NCBI RefSeq assembly: GCF_016920785.2
Contig: NW_024609879.1
Span: 10,665,145-10,729,144, forward strand
Direction of reading: 5' to 3'
DNA: 64,000 bases
DNA from: Ixodes scapularis
Taxonomy: Eukaryota > Arthropoda > Arachnida > Ixodida > Ixodidae
Numbering within the stretch: the first letter of the stretch is position 1; every line of letters begins with the position of its first letter. Under the pieces are notes generated by a model, which saw only the letters and a list, made by a program, of their open reading frames with translations, had not been told where the DNA came from and did no database searches. A program made the position numbers and the translations under genes. Of this stretch, positions 1 through 9,814 are shown piece after piece.

Positions 1-351
1 ACGAACCAACGCGGCTTTCCGTTCTCGAAGGTCGGGTTCCGCCGCTCGCTTCGTACGTTTACGTTGAACTTTACGGTCCCGAACCTCAGGTTCTGCTGCT
101 CGACGTTCTCGAACCGCCGCTGCTTCACGTTGTCGTAGTTCAGCATCCGCCGCTCGACGTTGACGAATGGACGCCGCTTCTCGTTGCCTTAGTTCAGGGT
201 CTGCCGCTCGCTTCAAGCGTTTGCGCTCAGCGTCGCGTGTCCTTCGCTGCGCAGCTTTGTCTTCAGTGGACGTAGCGTTGCTGTTAGTTTGTGGGGTGGT
301 GCTGACGCTTGCTTGCGCCAACCCACTAACTGACGGGACTGTTGCTTCCAT
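1..351 (-). CDS. N-terminal part of an Arg/Glu-rich repeat protein, runs off the window
   Basis: An open frame on the minus strand starts with ATG at 351-349, just after an in-frame TGA (360-358), and stays open for 117 codons to the window edge. The first ~35 residues are Ser/Thr/Asn/Ala-rich. After that come imperfect repeats of about 17-19 residues built on RAADPELRQREAA and RRAADAELRQREAA, very rich in Arg, Glu and Ala, likely a charged helix or coiled coil. I recall similar charged repeats at the N-termini of some arthropod transposon-encoded proteins (for example Helitron/PIF1-helicase-like proteins), but no enzymatic domain is visible here, so function is unknown. The repeat is also visible in the DNA as a degenerate ~54-bp period over about 1-230. 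A plus-strand ORF over 167-388 is a shadow of this frame. Confidence 0.55.
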   Translation of the reverse strand, partial: MEATVPSVSGLAQASVSTTPQTNSNATSTEDKAAQRRTRDAERKRLKRAADPELRQREAASIRQRRAADAELRQREAAAVRERRAAEPEVRDRKVQRKRTKRAAEPDLRERKAALVR

Positions 352-2045
352 CACACTTCATCGGAAGAACGGAGTGAAGTGGAGTTAACAGCGGTGAACC
401 GAACGCGCGCTTTGGAATATGTCCTTAAATATATTGTACCGCTTATCCGCCGCGTGAAAACGAAGATGACACGTTGAATATGGGCATGTATATAGAAAAA
501 CGGCAGTGCATGCCAAATTATGATAAAAGCATCATTAGATAAGACATAAGCAGATCACCATCCAGAATGGAGATGTGAGAAAATTGAATAACCAGATTTT
601 ATTAGAATAAAAATACCAAAATTCGATAGATATGAATTTAGGATTACGACTTTTTCCAGCTTAAGCTATATTCCTGAATTATAAGATATTATTTGTTTAT
701 CTCAAAATTTTGTTTAGTCTTACAAATATCACGGCTCAAAGCTTACAGAAAAACCGAAAATATGTGCAAGAGGGATGGCAACACTGATCATCAGTCGTAC
801 GTCCGCGACGTGACGTAATAAGGGTGCTCCGCCAGTGTTTCTTGACTAAAAGCTAACCCGCGCTCGGCGCCCGCTAAAGAAACAGCTGGTCGCATCTTTA
901 AAATCGGTTTTAATGGAGTACGCGGCTTCGCTTTAACATAATATTTCGGCTGTGATAATATTTCGTGCCACTAAAGCGTTACCAGTCACTTATTTTGCTT
1001 TCCTTTTCGACAGGAGTTGCCCTTTTAGGCAAATACAAAACTAACCCGATAGCATAAGGAATAGAAAAACACAAAGGAGAAAACACTCCTACATTTCATG
1101 AAGCATTTTTATATTACTAGTTTCTTGAGAAGTCACAAAATAGGAACCTGAATTCACGGCTATAATCATTCTAACAAATGTGCATGCAGAATCAAGAAAC
1201 TTAGGAATCGGAGGTAGTTTCTGGAACGCAATGTAAATAATTCATGGTTTACCTATATTATCACCTGCGCTTCCTCTGGTTCTGTAAGAAAATAATGCTT
1301 AATACAATTTCTGACCGCTCTTAGCTTAAGGGTTCAAAACTAGAAGCATTGTGCATTTTTATGAAAATAAAAGCTTGAATATAGGAAGAATCCTGTAGAG
1401 GTTAGCTTTTGTTAATGAATTCTCACCTTCACATTACACACGTTTTACTTTCAAGGTCTAGAGGAATACACAGAAAAGTTTAAATTTGCACACGAAAAAA
1501 GTAATATACCGATGCTGATATATTTATGTTTATATTTCACTCTTTTCAGAGGTGCATAAACGGAAAATGCGAAGGAAAACTCCAGGCACCCGAAACCGGT
1601 TCATAAGTTTTTTTTTAAAAAAACTATTTCCTGCAAAATAAAATCTGGAGTCATGAAAAAGAAAGAAAAAAATAACGTGCCTCAACGCAAGATTTTGTCT
1701 TTTTCTTTTCTTGTAATATAGTACATGGAACATGATGTGAATTAGAAATTCACCCTAAAACACAGATCTCATTAGAAACTCCACAAAAATGAAACTTACA
1801 AAAAAATTTAAGATAACCCAATTAACCGAGTGTCTGCGGAAAAAGGAACGTTCGTTTCGCGCCGTAGAATCGGTCCACGATCACACAACGCTGAGCTTTC
1901 TTCCAACGTAGCACGAGCAGTTTCGAGCAGATAATAAACACCTTGTGTATGTCGTTGCTGGTTGTTGGCGAGTAGGAATAGTGTACACGATGTACCCACA
2001 ATCCATCAATATGTTGTTATCGGTAATTGCTTTCAACTTGTTGCC

Positions 2046-2200
2046 AGATCGTTAACAGCTATTAACATCTCGCTTACAACATATTGACGTATTATTTACC
2101 GCCTGTTAATAAACGTTTACAACATATTAACAGATCGTTTGCAATTTAATAACAGATTGTTTGCAACCTTTTTACAAACCGTTTACAAACTGTGAAAATC
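2046..2200. repeat. Degenerate AT-rich tandem repeat
   Basis: Variants of 'gtttacaacatattaaca' and 'gatcgtttgcaatttaataa' recur several times with drifting spacing of about 22-30 bp. This looks like an old, decayed minisatellite. Boundaries are approximate. Confidence 0.4.
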
Positions 2201-2930
2201 GGAAGAGGTTCTGGACGAAATCGAGTTAGAGTTGAATTCTAGACTATTTTTATCCCGTGAATTTGAATATCACGTTCGTGTACCTCGAAGGTGGAACTAA
2301 ACGCGAGAAAACACCAAAAACCTCCGACCGGTCGTTCCGTTATACTAGGATCTTTCGGCCGCCAAGCGCGTGTCGCTTGTGTGGGCAGCACGTGCAATCG
2401 CAAGCTTGCACCAGTCGTGACGTCTTTCAATGCAAAAGCATTAACTGTCCCAGGCAGCTTCTGTAAAAGCGAAAATCGTGAATTAAATTCTTATTTTACT
2501 ATTGACTGAGCGAAACAGCACCTATACAGTCCCATTTGCGTCACAGTTCCAAGGAAAGCCACCCCACAGAGAACCCCCTCCTGGCGCTGCGGCCCACGCG
2601 CCGGTAAAAGGGAGAGGGTGGCGCGCGCGTTGCCGCCGCTCTCTCTCCCTTCTGGGTCACGTGGGGGAGCGTGTAATTCCCTCTCCCTCTCCCTGTGCAC
2701 TACTGTTCCATGTATTCTACGCTCTGCTTTGTCATGTCGCGCCGCCCGGATGGCGCGACAGCTTGCAGTCGGTTAAACATTCCAATACAGTTTTCGCAAT
2801 GTGAACATTTGTCTTGGTAGGTCTACCACGAATACCACAAATCTGGTGATTCCCAACTAGATCGCAAATAGCTGTAATTTATTTGTTAACGTTTTTACAA
2901 ATATTTTGTAATCTACATTGCATAATCTAA

Positions 2931-2992
2931 CTCGTTACGTGTAAGAGTTTCTGTTTCGTTACTAGCTCGTTACGTGTAAGAGTTTCTGTTTC
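2931..2992. repeat. 27-bp direct repeat pair
   Basis: A 27-bp segment beginning ctcgttacgtgtaag and ending gtttctgtttc occurs identically at 2931-2957 and 2966-2992, separated by 8 bp. It is a short local duplication with no obvious function. Confidence 0.7.
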
Positions 2993-3137
2993 TCATCAGT
3001 CTTTGGAATGAGAATAGTATGTGTACGTAGAAATGAAGGTAGAAGAAAATTAGTTCGATCGGCCTCTTAAAAAATCCCTAGCAAGATGGGACATAACATA
3101 TTTTCACGCAATTTACAAAATTATGCAATAAGGGCAT

Positions 3138-3862
3138 AGTAAAGGTTCGTCCCTTGCTTGAATAGATGATGACTGCCCGGCGATGTCTTGCGGGGCCAAT
3201 CGTTTGATGAGCCTTGTTCGGTGGGTGATCAGAAGAGTGCGACAGATGTGGGAGGACTTCGTCTAAACTGTTTATTTAGACGTGACGAGCTATTGTACAC
3301 AGTATATACAAAGCAAAGGGAATCGCCGTCCTCCAAATTAGTCCAAGTCCAAGCCAGAAAGGGGCTTCTCTCTCCCCCGTCACGGGCTTTTGAAGACGCT
3401 GACCCCCTCACTCTCGGGCGAGGATCAACCAATCATTTCAAAGCTTTGCTGGAGCCACGTGATATCCACCGTCCAATAGATGGCAAGGGCGTCGATACAC
3501 ATTCGTTAACTTGCCAACGGACTACAGCCGACAGCTCCGTAACTTCGTCCGTGCATCCCGTTGCAGACATAGCGGCGCCTCTCCGGAACCCCCAGGTTGA
3601 AACCCAAGAAGTCCCGTAGAATGCGCAAGCCTCCAGATTCAAAATAAAAAACAACATCTCTTCCCGAGGAATCATCCCGATGGGGGAGACACAGGAAGAC
3701 GCTCTCCAGGGGGCCGCGTCGGCAGAAAGACCCGCGCGGTCCCCCGTTAGAAAAGCAAAACTACACAAAACGACCGGGGAGGGAGCGTCATACACGCCGC
3801 CGGACAAGACGACCGTCGCCCGGCCGATTGAGAAACCAGCCGTCTTTTCCAGAACCCTTACA
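3138..3862 (-). repeat. 3' LTR of the Gmr1-type element
   Basis: This 725-bp LTR begins TGTAAGGGTTC (element strand, at 3862) and ends ..GAACCTTTACT at 3138. A TATATA box is at about 3302-3309 on the element strand and an AATAAA polyadenylation signal at 3276-3271. It differs from the 5' LTR at 3157 (C versus G) and 3273 (T versus C). The second change lies inside the AATAAA. Long ORFs across the LTR on both strands (for example 3188-3619) are shared by both LTRs and show no domain, so I treat them as chance. Confidence 0.92.
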
Positions 3863-3874
3863 CCTTCCCCCCAA
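3863..3874 (-). other. Polypurine tract
   Basis: On the element strand GGGGGGAAGG lies immediately upstream of the 3' LTR start (TGTAAGGG). This is the expected primer for plus-strand DNA synthesis. The untranslated stretch 3875-4291 between the ORF stop and the tract shows no further gene. Confidence 0.75.
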
Positions 3875-4291
3875 GACTGTTTCTGGTCCTTCTTGGACCT
3901 GCTAAACAGTTAATCTAAACACACGCAAAAGAAATAAAACTAGATAACACTAACGTGAAGTTCTTCAGAACCGACTCAAAGCGTGCAAACATAATCGTAA
4001 GCTGACAATAAAACAAAACACATAAAAACAACAGATTCTACTTTAACAAATCGGAATGCCCCAGTGCAAACATAAAAAGGGGCCAAAACGCGTGCGTGAC
4101 ATTCCAAAGGCTGTAAAACAACACACACACAAAGAGAAAAACATTAGCATTGAACGTATTCACAACAGCAACGAGAAGAACGCCCTTTTGGGTCCTCAAG
4201 TTCGACTCGCCAATTCACTTCACAGCCCCACAGCGCCCTGCGGCACGGGTGAGCGGGAACGTTCACGTCCAACCGAGGCGGCATGGCAGGA

Positions 4292-7200
4292 TCACTCAGC
4301 CGACTCCCAAGATAAATTGTGGAGCCTGGACAGCGCGTCAGCATTTCCGTTACTGGTTCCCTTCCTATGCTGGACTGTTACATTGTAACGTTGAAGAGCC
4401 AAGGCCCACCTAGCCAGCTTTGCCCCATGTGGAGTACTCGTTGTCAGGTATGACAGCGGGTTATGGTCAGTGACAACATTCACCACAGCGCCGAAAAGCC
4501 AATAGTCAAACTTTTTTAAAGCCCAGATGATGGCAAAGGCTTCCCTTTCGATAGTCGACCATCGCGACTGTGTCGGGTTGAAACGATGGCTCGCAAAGGC
4601 TATCGGCTTCTCCTTCCCCTGTTCCGACATTTGTGCGAGACATGCCCCCGCCGCAGTTGCCGACGCATCGGTGAAAATCCAGTATGGCTGATGAGGTTCG
4701 GGAGTGCTCAACGCCACCGCTTCGCAAAGTGAGTCTTTAAGACTTTTAAATGCGCGTTGCGCATCCTCCGGCCATGGAATTAAGTTAGGAATTCCCCGCT
4801 TCGTCAACGCAGTCAGCGGGCCGGCAACTTCTGCGTAGCTCCTGACATATTCTCTATAATATCCACATAACCCGAGCAGGCTTCGCAACTCCTTCTTAGT
4901 TTGTGGCGGCGCGAGACCCTCGATTGCTGCTATCTTTTCTGGGTCCGGACCGTGGGTCCCTGACCCAACGACATGTCCGAGGTAGCGAATGTGCGCTTGT
5001 GCCACCTGGCACTTTTCAGGGCTCACTTTCAACCCTGCCTCTCCGAGCACCTGAAGGATACTGTCAATGTGCTGCATGTGTTCCTGCCACGTGTTGGAAA
5101 ATATGGCAATATCATCAAGATACGCTGTTGCGTATGACTGGTGTCCGGAGAGCAGCGCATTGACCATCCTCTGAAAGGTTGCGGCTGAGTTCTTTAGCCC
5201 GAAAGGCATCACCCTCCAGGCGTACTGCCCCTCATGCGTCACAAATGCCGTGAGAGATTGGCTCTTCGGGTCCATCGGCACCTGCCAGTACCCCCGCCTC
5301 AAATCAACTACCGTAATGAATTTAGCGTGACCCACCCGCAGAATCAATTCTTGTGGGTTAGTCATTGGGAAAGCATCCCCACGAGTGACAGCATTGAGCA
5401 TCCGGTAGTCAATGCACATTCGCATTGTCCCGTCCTTTTTTCCTACGCATACTACCGGGTGCGCAAAATCGCTCTCTACTGGGTAGATAAGCCCCCAGTC
5501 GAGAAGTTCATGTACTTGTCGACTCACTTCTTTCTTTAGTAGTTCGGGTACCCTGTAGGGAAATGCCCTTTTCGGTCGATTTCCCTCCTCTAAGTCAATG
5601 CGATGCTGGCCCACTTTCGCCATTCCCGGCCTTCCATCAAAAAGTGCACGATGCTTTTCAAATATCAGTTGCACCTCAGCCCGCGTCCCCGCATCGAGAT
5701 GAGCTAACTTCTCTGGAGGCATCAACACCTCGTTCGAACACGGGGGCGCAGCCTGAGGGGCATATTCAACCTCCCCAAACTCCCTGTCTTCGTCGAAAAC
5801 TACACCGACATGGCTTACCCTTGCGTAGTAGGGCCTCAGTCGGTTTGCGTTGACTACAGAGGTTTTCCCCACAGCGGTTTCTATCCGATACGAGTGTTGC
5901 CTCTCGCGACCAACGACTGTGAACGGACCCCGCCACCTTGGTGCCATCTTAGTGGCGCGGTCCGTGTCGAAGACCAGCACTTGATCCCCCACCTGAAACA
6001 CTTTGTTACGTGCCCTTCTGTTGTACACCTCGGCGTAACCACCCTGACGCTCTGTACTAGTGAGCTCAGCCACACTAGCTGCTATTTCGAGTTGTTCGCG
6101 CAGCTGTTTTAGGTACCTCGAAGGCGTTTCCCTCAGCGTCGCCGGTACCGCTACCTCACCCGTCCACGTCTGCTGCAGGATCGTGAGTGGCCCTGTCGGA
6201 TTTCGTCCATACAGCAAACGAAAGGGCGCCGCTCCCGTTGTGTCGTGGGGAACCTCGCGGTAAGCCCACAACAAAAAGGGAATCAGCCTATCCCAGTTTT
6301 TAGAATCTTTCTCCATGACATGAAATAACATGTTCTTTAGAACCCGATTCCACCTTTCCACCGCTCCGTTACTTTCGGAATGCTCGGGAGTCGAAAATCT
6401 AGGACAGCATCCTAATTTCTCCAGCATCACTCGCGTGAGCTGGGACGTGAAGTTAGTCCCTTGATCAGAACAGATCGTCTCTGGGATCCCTGTGCGAGTA
6501 AAAATCTCAAGCAACGCGTCGCACGTTGCCTTCGCGGTCAACGAGCGCAGCGGGATGACTTCTGGCCACCTGGTGCACAGATCTACTAAGCACAGCGCGT
6601 ACTTATGGCCCCTCGCAGATGGCGTTTCGATAGGCCCTATAATGTCCACGTTGACCACTTGAAATGGGTGCTCAGGCCTCGTAAGCGGGGTGATCGGTAC
6701 TCTGTCACTGCGCCGCCGGTCCGAACGCGTCTGACACCCATGGCATGACTTACAGTACTCCGACACCTCTCTTTCCATACCAGGCCAAAAGAAATTGTAC
6801 TTTATTCGAGCCTTAGTCTTTTTCATCCCCATGTGTCCTCCCCACAGCGACTCGTGAGCTAGGTTCAATACTTCTTCGCGCTTGCCCGAGGGGAGAGCCA
6901 GTTGTCTTACCTTTACACCTGCTATTGAGTCCCAATGGTAAAGAAGTCCATCGGCTACAAACATGCCCGACTTTCCGATCTTGGCATCCTCCCAGGCTTT
7001 CTTTAGGCTATCATCGGGTAGTTGCGCATTTCTAAATGCCTCCCTCTGGCTAGACGACTGATCTGCCTCCTCGATCTTACGAGTCTCCGACTCCCGGCGG
7101 AGCTCGCCAGCATCCTGTTCACAGCCAATCTCACAGGCCAGTGCTTCGCTGTCTTCATCTTTTCTGCCGTTCTGTTCTTTAACTTCACAAGGATAGGCTG

Positions 7201-8638
7201 CTTTACCTTCCCGTTGCACCTGGGCCTTACTGCTCTGAGCTTTCAAAAGTTCCCAATCTTCTCCGGCAAGCAAACAATTCACCCCCTCCGCCAGCTGATC
7301 GGTGAGCGCGCACACTAAGCCGGTTTTAGTGGGATTTTCTACCGCCCCTGGAGAGCTCAACCTTATTGGAAGGGTTGCAAGCTTGGCCTGAATGGCGTGG
7401 CCAAACGCGGACACTAACTTCACCGTGCCCGACGGTTCCCTCAAATCTTGAGGTAGCAGGCTCTCCCGTACTACCGTTATCTCGGTACCCGTGTCCAGCA
7501 CTGCTTCGGTGTATACGTCGCCGCACGCCAGTTGAACCATTTGTAACTTCGAGCGGCCCGTCTCCGAAATCGACCGCCCTACCTCAACCTGTGCAGTTAA
7601 CGCTCTGTCCGTCTGCCCTTTCGGTTTAGGCAAATTTGCCGGCCTCTGAGGCACGTCCCTACCGGAAGCGCAAGAGCAGTGCTTGGCAATGTGTCCCTGC
7701 TCATGACATACATGGCATCTTACCGCTGCTCGACCCGAATTCATAGAACCCTTGAACCCTGGCGAGCGCCCCGTCCCCGACTGTTCCGCTGGAACGTGCT
7801 CCTGTTTCGTGGCACGTCCTTTCCCTTTTGCCTGCTCGTAAGTCTGTAACACCCTGGCCACCTCGACCGGTTTCAACCAATTCTCTCCCTCGCGAAGGCG
7901 AACATACTCCAGGCCATCGGTACTCAGGCTCGCCTTAATCCGATCAGCAACCATGAGCTCCGTTACAGTCTCCTTCGTGTCCGCACCTCTTACCTGAAGG
8001 TAGTACGTGAAGTAGGTTCGAACACGGGAGGCGAACTGAGCCCATGTTTCATCTTTCCTTTTGGCTGCCCTGTCGAACCTGTCTAGGTACTCAGCTGGTG
8101 TGAGTTTGAGTTCGCTCAGCACCGCCCGTTTTACAGACTCGTAATCTAAACAATCGTCTTGACCCAGACTGCGCAGCAGGTAGCGGACACGCTCCGTTAG
8201 TACCGGCATAATCAGATGTACTCGACTACTATCCGGCACCTGGTACGTGGTAAACAGTCTTTCTACCTCATCAAACCATAGCGGAACGTCAGCGTCACAA
8301 GGCAGGCGGTACCCTTTCAGAACTTTTGCGCATTGCGCAACGGGGTCTAAGCCTGCGTGCCGTTGATCGTCTGTTTCCGACCCAGAGGACGAAGGTCGAC
8401 CATTCTCATGTCCTAGCTCTGCTCTGCGCAACGCGATCCGTTCTTCGGACTCAATCTGAAGTTGCGCTCTCCGCAACTCAAATTCTAGCTCAAGTCTCCG
8501 AATTGCGACCGCCTCCGATTCTTTTTCTGTCGCACCCTGTGGCGCCTCCCGCCCCTGACCAGAGGCCCCTGTCCCCTGCGAGTTCTCTCCATTCAACCCG
8601 TTTTCCATGTCGGCTAGCATCTGACGCGTCACAACCAT
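4292..8638 (-). CDS. Gag-PR-INT-RT-RH polyprotein of Gmr1-type retrotransposon
   Basis: Intact 1448-codon ORF. The first ATG of the frame is at 8638, with an in-frame TAG upstream at 8653-8651. Domains in order (approximate residues): Glu/Arg-rich helix 40-80; capsid with a SCAN-like segment about 150-270 (LTPAEYLDRFDR ... ELMVADRIKASL); CCHC knuckle 308-321; aspartic protease DTG at 382-384; integrase HHCC finger (H595, H602, C629, C632), DD35E core (D665, D725, E761) and GPF motif about 904; RT with catalytic D1112 and YLDD 1173-1176; RNase H with D1324, E1366, D1391. It encodes everything needed for particle assembly, reverse transcription and integration. The order INT before RT is directly visible. 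The SCAN relationship rests on recall of the SCAN consensus and of work deriving SCAN from a Gmr1-like Gag. No frameshift or stop is present. Confidence 0.95.
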   Translation of the reverse strand: MVVTRQMLADMENGLNGENSQGTGASGQGREAPQGATEKESEAVAIRRLELEFELRRAQLQIESEERIALRRAELGHENGRPSSSGSETDDQRHAGLDPVAQCAKVLKGYRLPCDADVPLWFDEVERLFTTYQVPDSSRVHLIMPVLTERVRYLLRSLGQDDCLDYESVKRAVLSELKLTPAEYLDRFDRAAKRKDETWAQFASRVRTYFTYYLQVRGADTKETVTELMVADRIKASLSTDGLEYVRLREGENWLKPVEVARVLQTYEQAKGKGRATKQEHVPAEQSGTGRSPGFKGSMNSGRAAVRCHVCHEQGHIAKHCSCASGRDVPQRPANLPKPKGQTDRALTAQVEVGRSISETGRSKLQMVQLACGDVYTEAVLDTGTEITVVRESLLPQDLREPSGTVKLVSAFGHAIQAKLATLPIRLSSPGAVENPTKTGLVCALTDQLAEGVNCLLAGEDWELLKAQSSKAQVQREGKAAYPCEVKEQNGRKDEDSEALACEIGCEQDAGELRRESETRKIEEADQSSSQREAFRNAQLPDDSLKKAWEDAKIGKSGMFVADGLLYHWDSIAGVKVRQLALPSGKREEVLNLAHESLWGGHMGMKKTKARIKYNFFWPGMEREVSEYCKSCHGCQTRSDRRRSDRVPITPLTRPEHPFQVVNVDIIGPIETPSARGHKYALCLVDLCTRWPEVIPLRSLTAKATCDALLEIFTRTGIPETICSDQGTNFTSQLTRVMLEKLGCCPRFSTPEHSESNGAVERWNRVLKNMLFHVMEKDSKNWDRLIPFLLWAYREVPHDTTGAAPFRLLYGRNPTGPLTILQQTWTGEVAVPATLRETPSRYLKQLREQLEIAASVAELTSTERQGGYAEVYNRRARNKVFQVGDQVLVFDTDRATKMAPRWRGPFTVVGRERQHSYRIETAVGKTSVVNANRLRPYYARVSHVGVVFDEDREFGEVEYAPQAAPPCSNEVLMPPEKLAHLDAGTRAEVQLIFEKHRALFDGRPGMAKVGQHRIDLEEGNRPKRAFPYRVPELLKKEVSRQVHELLDWGLIYPVESDFAHPVVCVGKKDGTMRMCIDYRMLNAVTRGDAFPMTNPQELILRVGHAKFITVVDLRRGYWQVPMDPKSQSLTAFVTHEGQYAWRVMPFGLKNSAATFQRMVNALLSGHQSYATAYLDDIAIFSNTWQEHMQHIDSILQVLGEAGLKVSPEKCQVAQAHIRYLGHVVGSGTHGPDPEKIAAIEGLAPPQTKKELRSLLGLCGYYREYVRSYAEVAGPLTALTKRGIPNLIPWPEDAQRAFKSLKDSLCEAVALSTPEPHQPYWIFTDASATAAGACLAQMSEQGKEKPIAFASHRFNPTQSRWSTIEREAFAIIWALKKFDYWLFGAVVNVVTDHNPLSYLTTSTPHGAKLARWALALQRYNVTVQHRKGTSNGNADALSRLHNLSWESAE

Positions 8639-9044
8639 AAGTCCCGCCAACTACCAGCCATGCCAACCTCGACCAAACGCAAGAAATCCCACTCACCCGG
8701 CGCAAATGTTGCAGCAGTTTGACGCCCAGAGCCCGGATGTTGCGTTCTCAGTAGTCGTCCTTGGCGTCGGCGTCGGAACTCCTGACCCTCGAGGTCCCTG
8801 GTTTCAGCCACCGGTCGTTCAGCGTTGCTGTCCGATGACCCAGGTGGTTTTCTCTCCGTCGATGTGCCGCATGCGCCGCTTTCCACCGGCCAGTCCGCTT
8901 CGGCAGTACTGCTCCCTGACGCTCAGCGCTGCTTGTCGGCGGATTCCGTCGGTCGCTCCGTTCAAGCACTTGGCCAGCCAGGAAGCTTCAGCTGGACCAC
9001 CTCTGTCGCCTTCTTGATCCTCTGATCGTCACCGAGGCTCGCTC

Positions 9045-9062
9045 ATCCTGTCGGCTGCGCCA
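9045..9062 (-). other. Primer-binding site (tRNA-Ser type) and 5' leader
   Basis: Directly after the 5' LTR the element strand reads TGGCGCAGCCGACAGGAT, complementary to a 3' end ATCCTGTCGGCTGCGCCA. That fits animal tRNA-Ser (AGA/CGA/UGA type) as I recall it. The first T overlaps the last LTR base. The leader 8639-9044 between this site and the ATG holds no other supported ORF. Confidence 0.8.
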
Positions 9063-9786
9063 GTAAAGGTTCGTCCCTTGGTTGAATAGATGATGACTGC
9101 CCGGCGATGTCTTGCGGGGCCAATCGTTTGATGAGCCTTGTTCGGTGGGTGATCAGAAGAGTGCGACAGATGTGGGAGGACTTCGTCTAAACTGTTCATT
9201 TAGACGTGACGAGCTATTGTACACAGTATATACAAAGCAAAGGGAATCGCCGTCCTCCAAATTAGTCCAAGTCCAAGCCAGAAAGGGGCTTCTCTCTCCC
9301 CCGTCACGGGCTTTTGAAGACGCTGACCCCCTCACTCTCGGGCGAGGATCAACCAATCATTTCAAAGCTTTGCTGGAGCCACGTGATATCCACCGTCCAA
9401 TAGATGGCAAGGGCGTCGATACACATTCGTTAACTTGCCAACGGACTACAGCCGACAGCTCCGTAACTTCGTCCGTGCATCCCGTTGCAGACATAGCGGC
9501 GCCTCTCCGGAACCCCCAGGTTGAAACCCAAGAAGTCCCGTAGAATGCGCAAGCCTCCAGATTCAAAATAAAAAACAACATCTCTTCCCGAGGAATCATC
9601 CCGATGGGGGAGACACAGGAAGACGCTCTCCAGGGGGCCGCGTCGGCAGAAAGACCCGCGCGGTCCCCCGTTAGAAAAGCAAAACTACACAAAACGACCG
9701 GGGAGGGAGCGTCATACACGCCGCCGGACAAGACGACCGTCGCCCGGCCGATTGAGAAACCAGCCGTCTTTTCCAGAACCCTTACA
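9062..9786 (-). repeat. 5' LTR of the Gmr1-type element
   Basis: 725 bp, starting TGTAAGGG at 9786. It is identical to the 3' LTR except at 9081 and 9197. The change at 9197 turns the AATAAA of the 3' copy into AATGAA here. A TATA-like promoter motif is conserved, as expected for the transcribing LTR. Confidence 0.92.
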
Positions 9787-9814
9787 GGCATCCAGAACTG
9801 CTTTTTTTTTTTTT

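Larger units (their letters stand above)
352..3132. other. AT-rich intergenic spacer
   Basis: No supported gene. Mostly AT-rich sequence with short random ORFs on both strands. A GC-rich patch lies at about 2560-2770. Two small repeat structures (about 2046-2200 and 2931-2992) are listed separately. The right end is the target site of the LTR element that begins at 3138. Confidence 0.6.
3138..9786 (-). mobile_element. Complete Gmr1-type Ty3/gypsy LTR retrotransposon (integrase upstream of RT)
   Basis: Seen: two 725-bp direct repeats (3138-3862 and 9062-9786) differing at only two positions, flanked by the 5-bp target duplication GGCAT (3133-3137 and 9787-9791). Between them on the minus strand are a primer-binding site, one uninterrupted 1448-codon polyprotein, and a purine tract before the 3' LTR. 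Total length is 6649 bp. Domain order is Gag, CCHC knuckle, protease, integrase, reverse transcriptase, RNase H. Integrase before RT is the Ty1/copia order, yet the RT, RNase H and integrase sequences are gypsy-like. That combination defines the Gmr1 group, first described in cod and then other deuterostomes. The intact ORF and nearly identical LTRs imply recent, possibly ongoing mobility. It inserted beside an L1/Tx1-like LINE remnant. Confidence 0.93.

Noticed and set aside
3188..3619. 143-codon ORF in the LTR, repeated at 9112-9543
   Set aside because: It lies wholly in the LTR on the strand opposite the element, overlaps other open frames, and shows no domain; duplication simply reflects the two LTRs.
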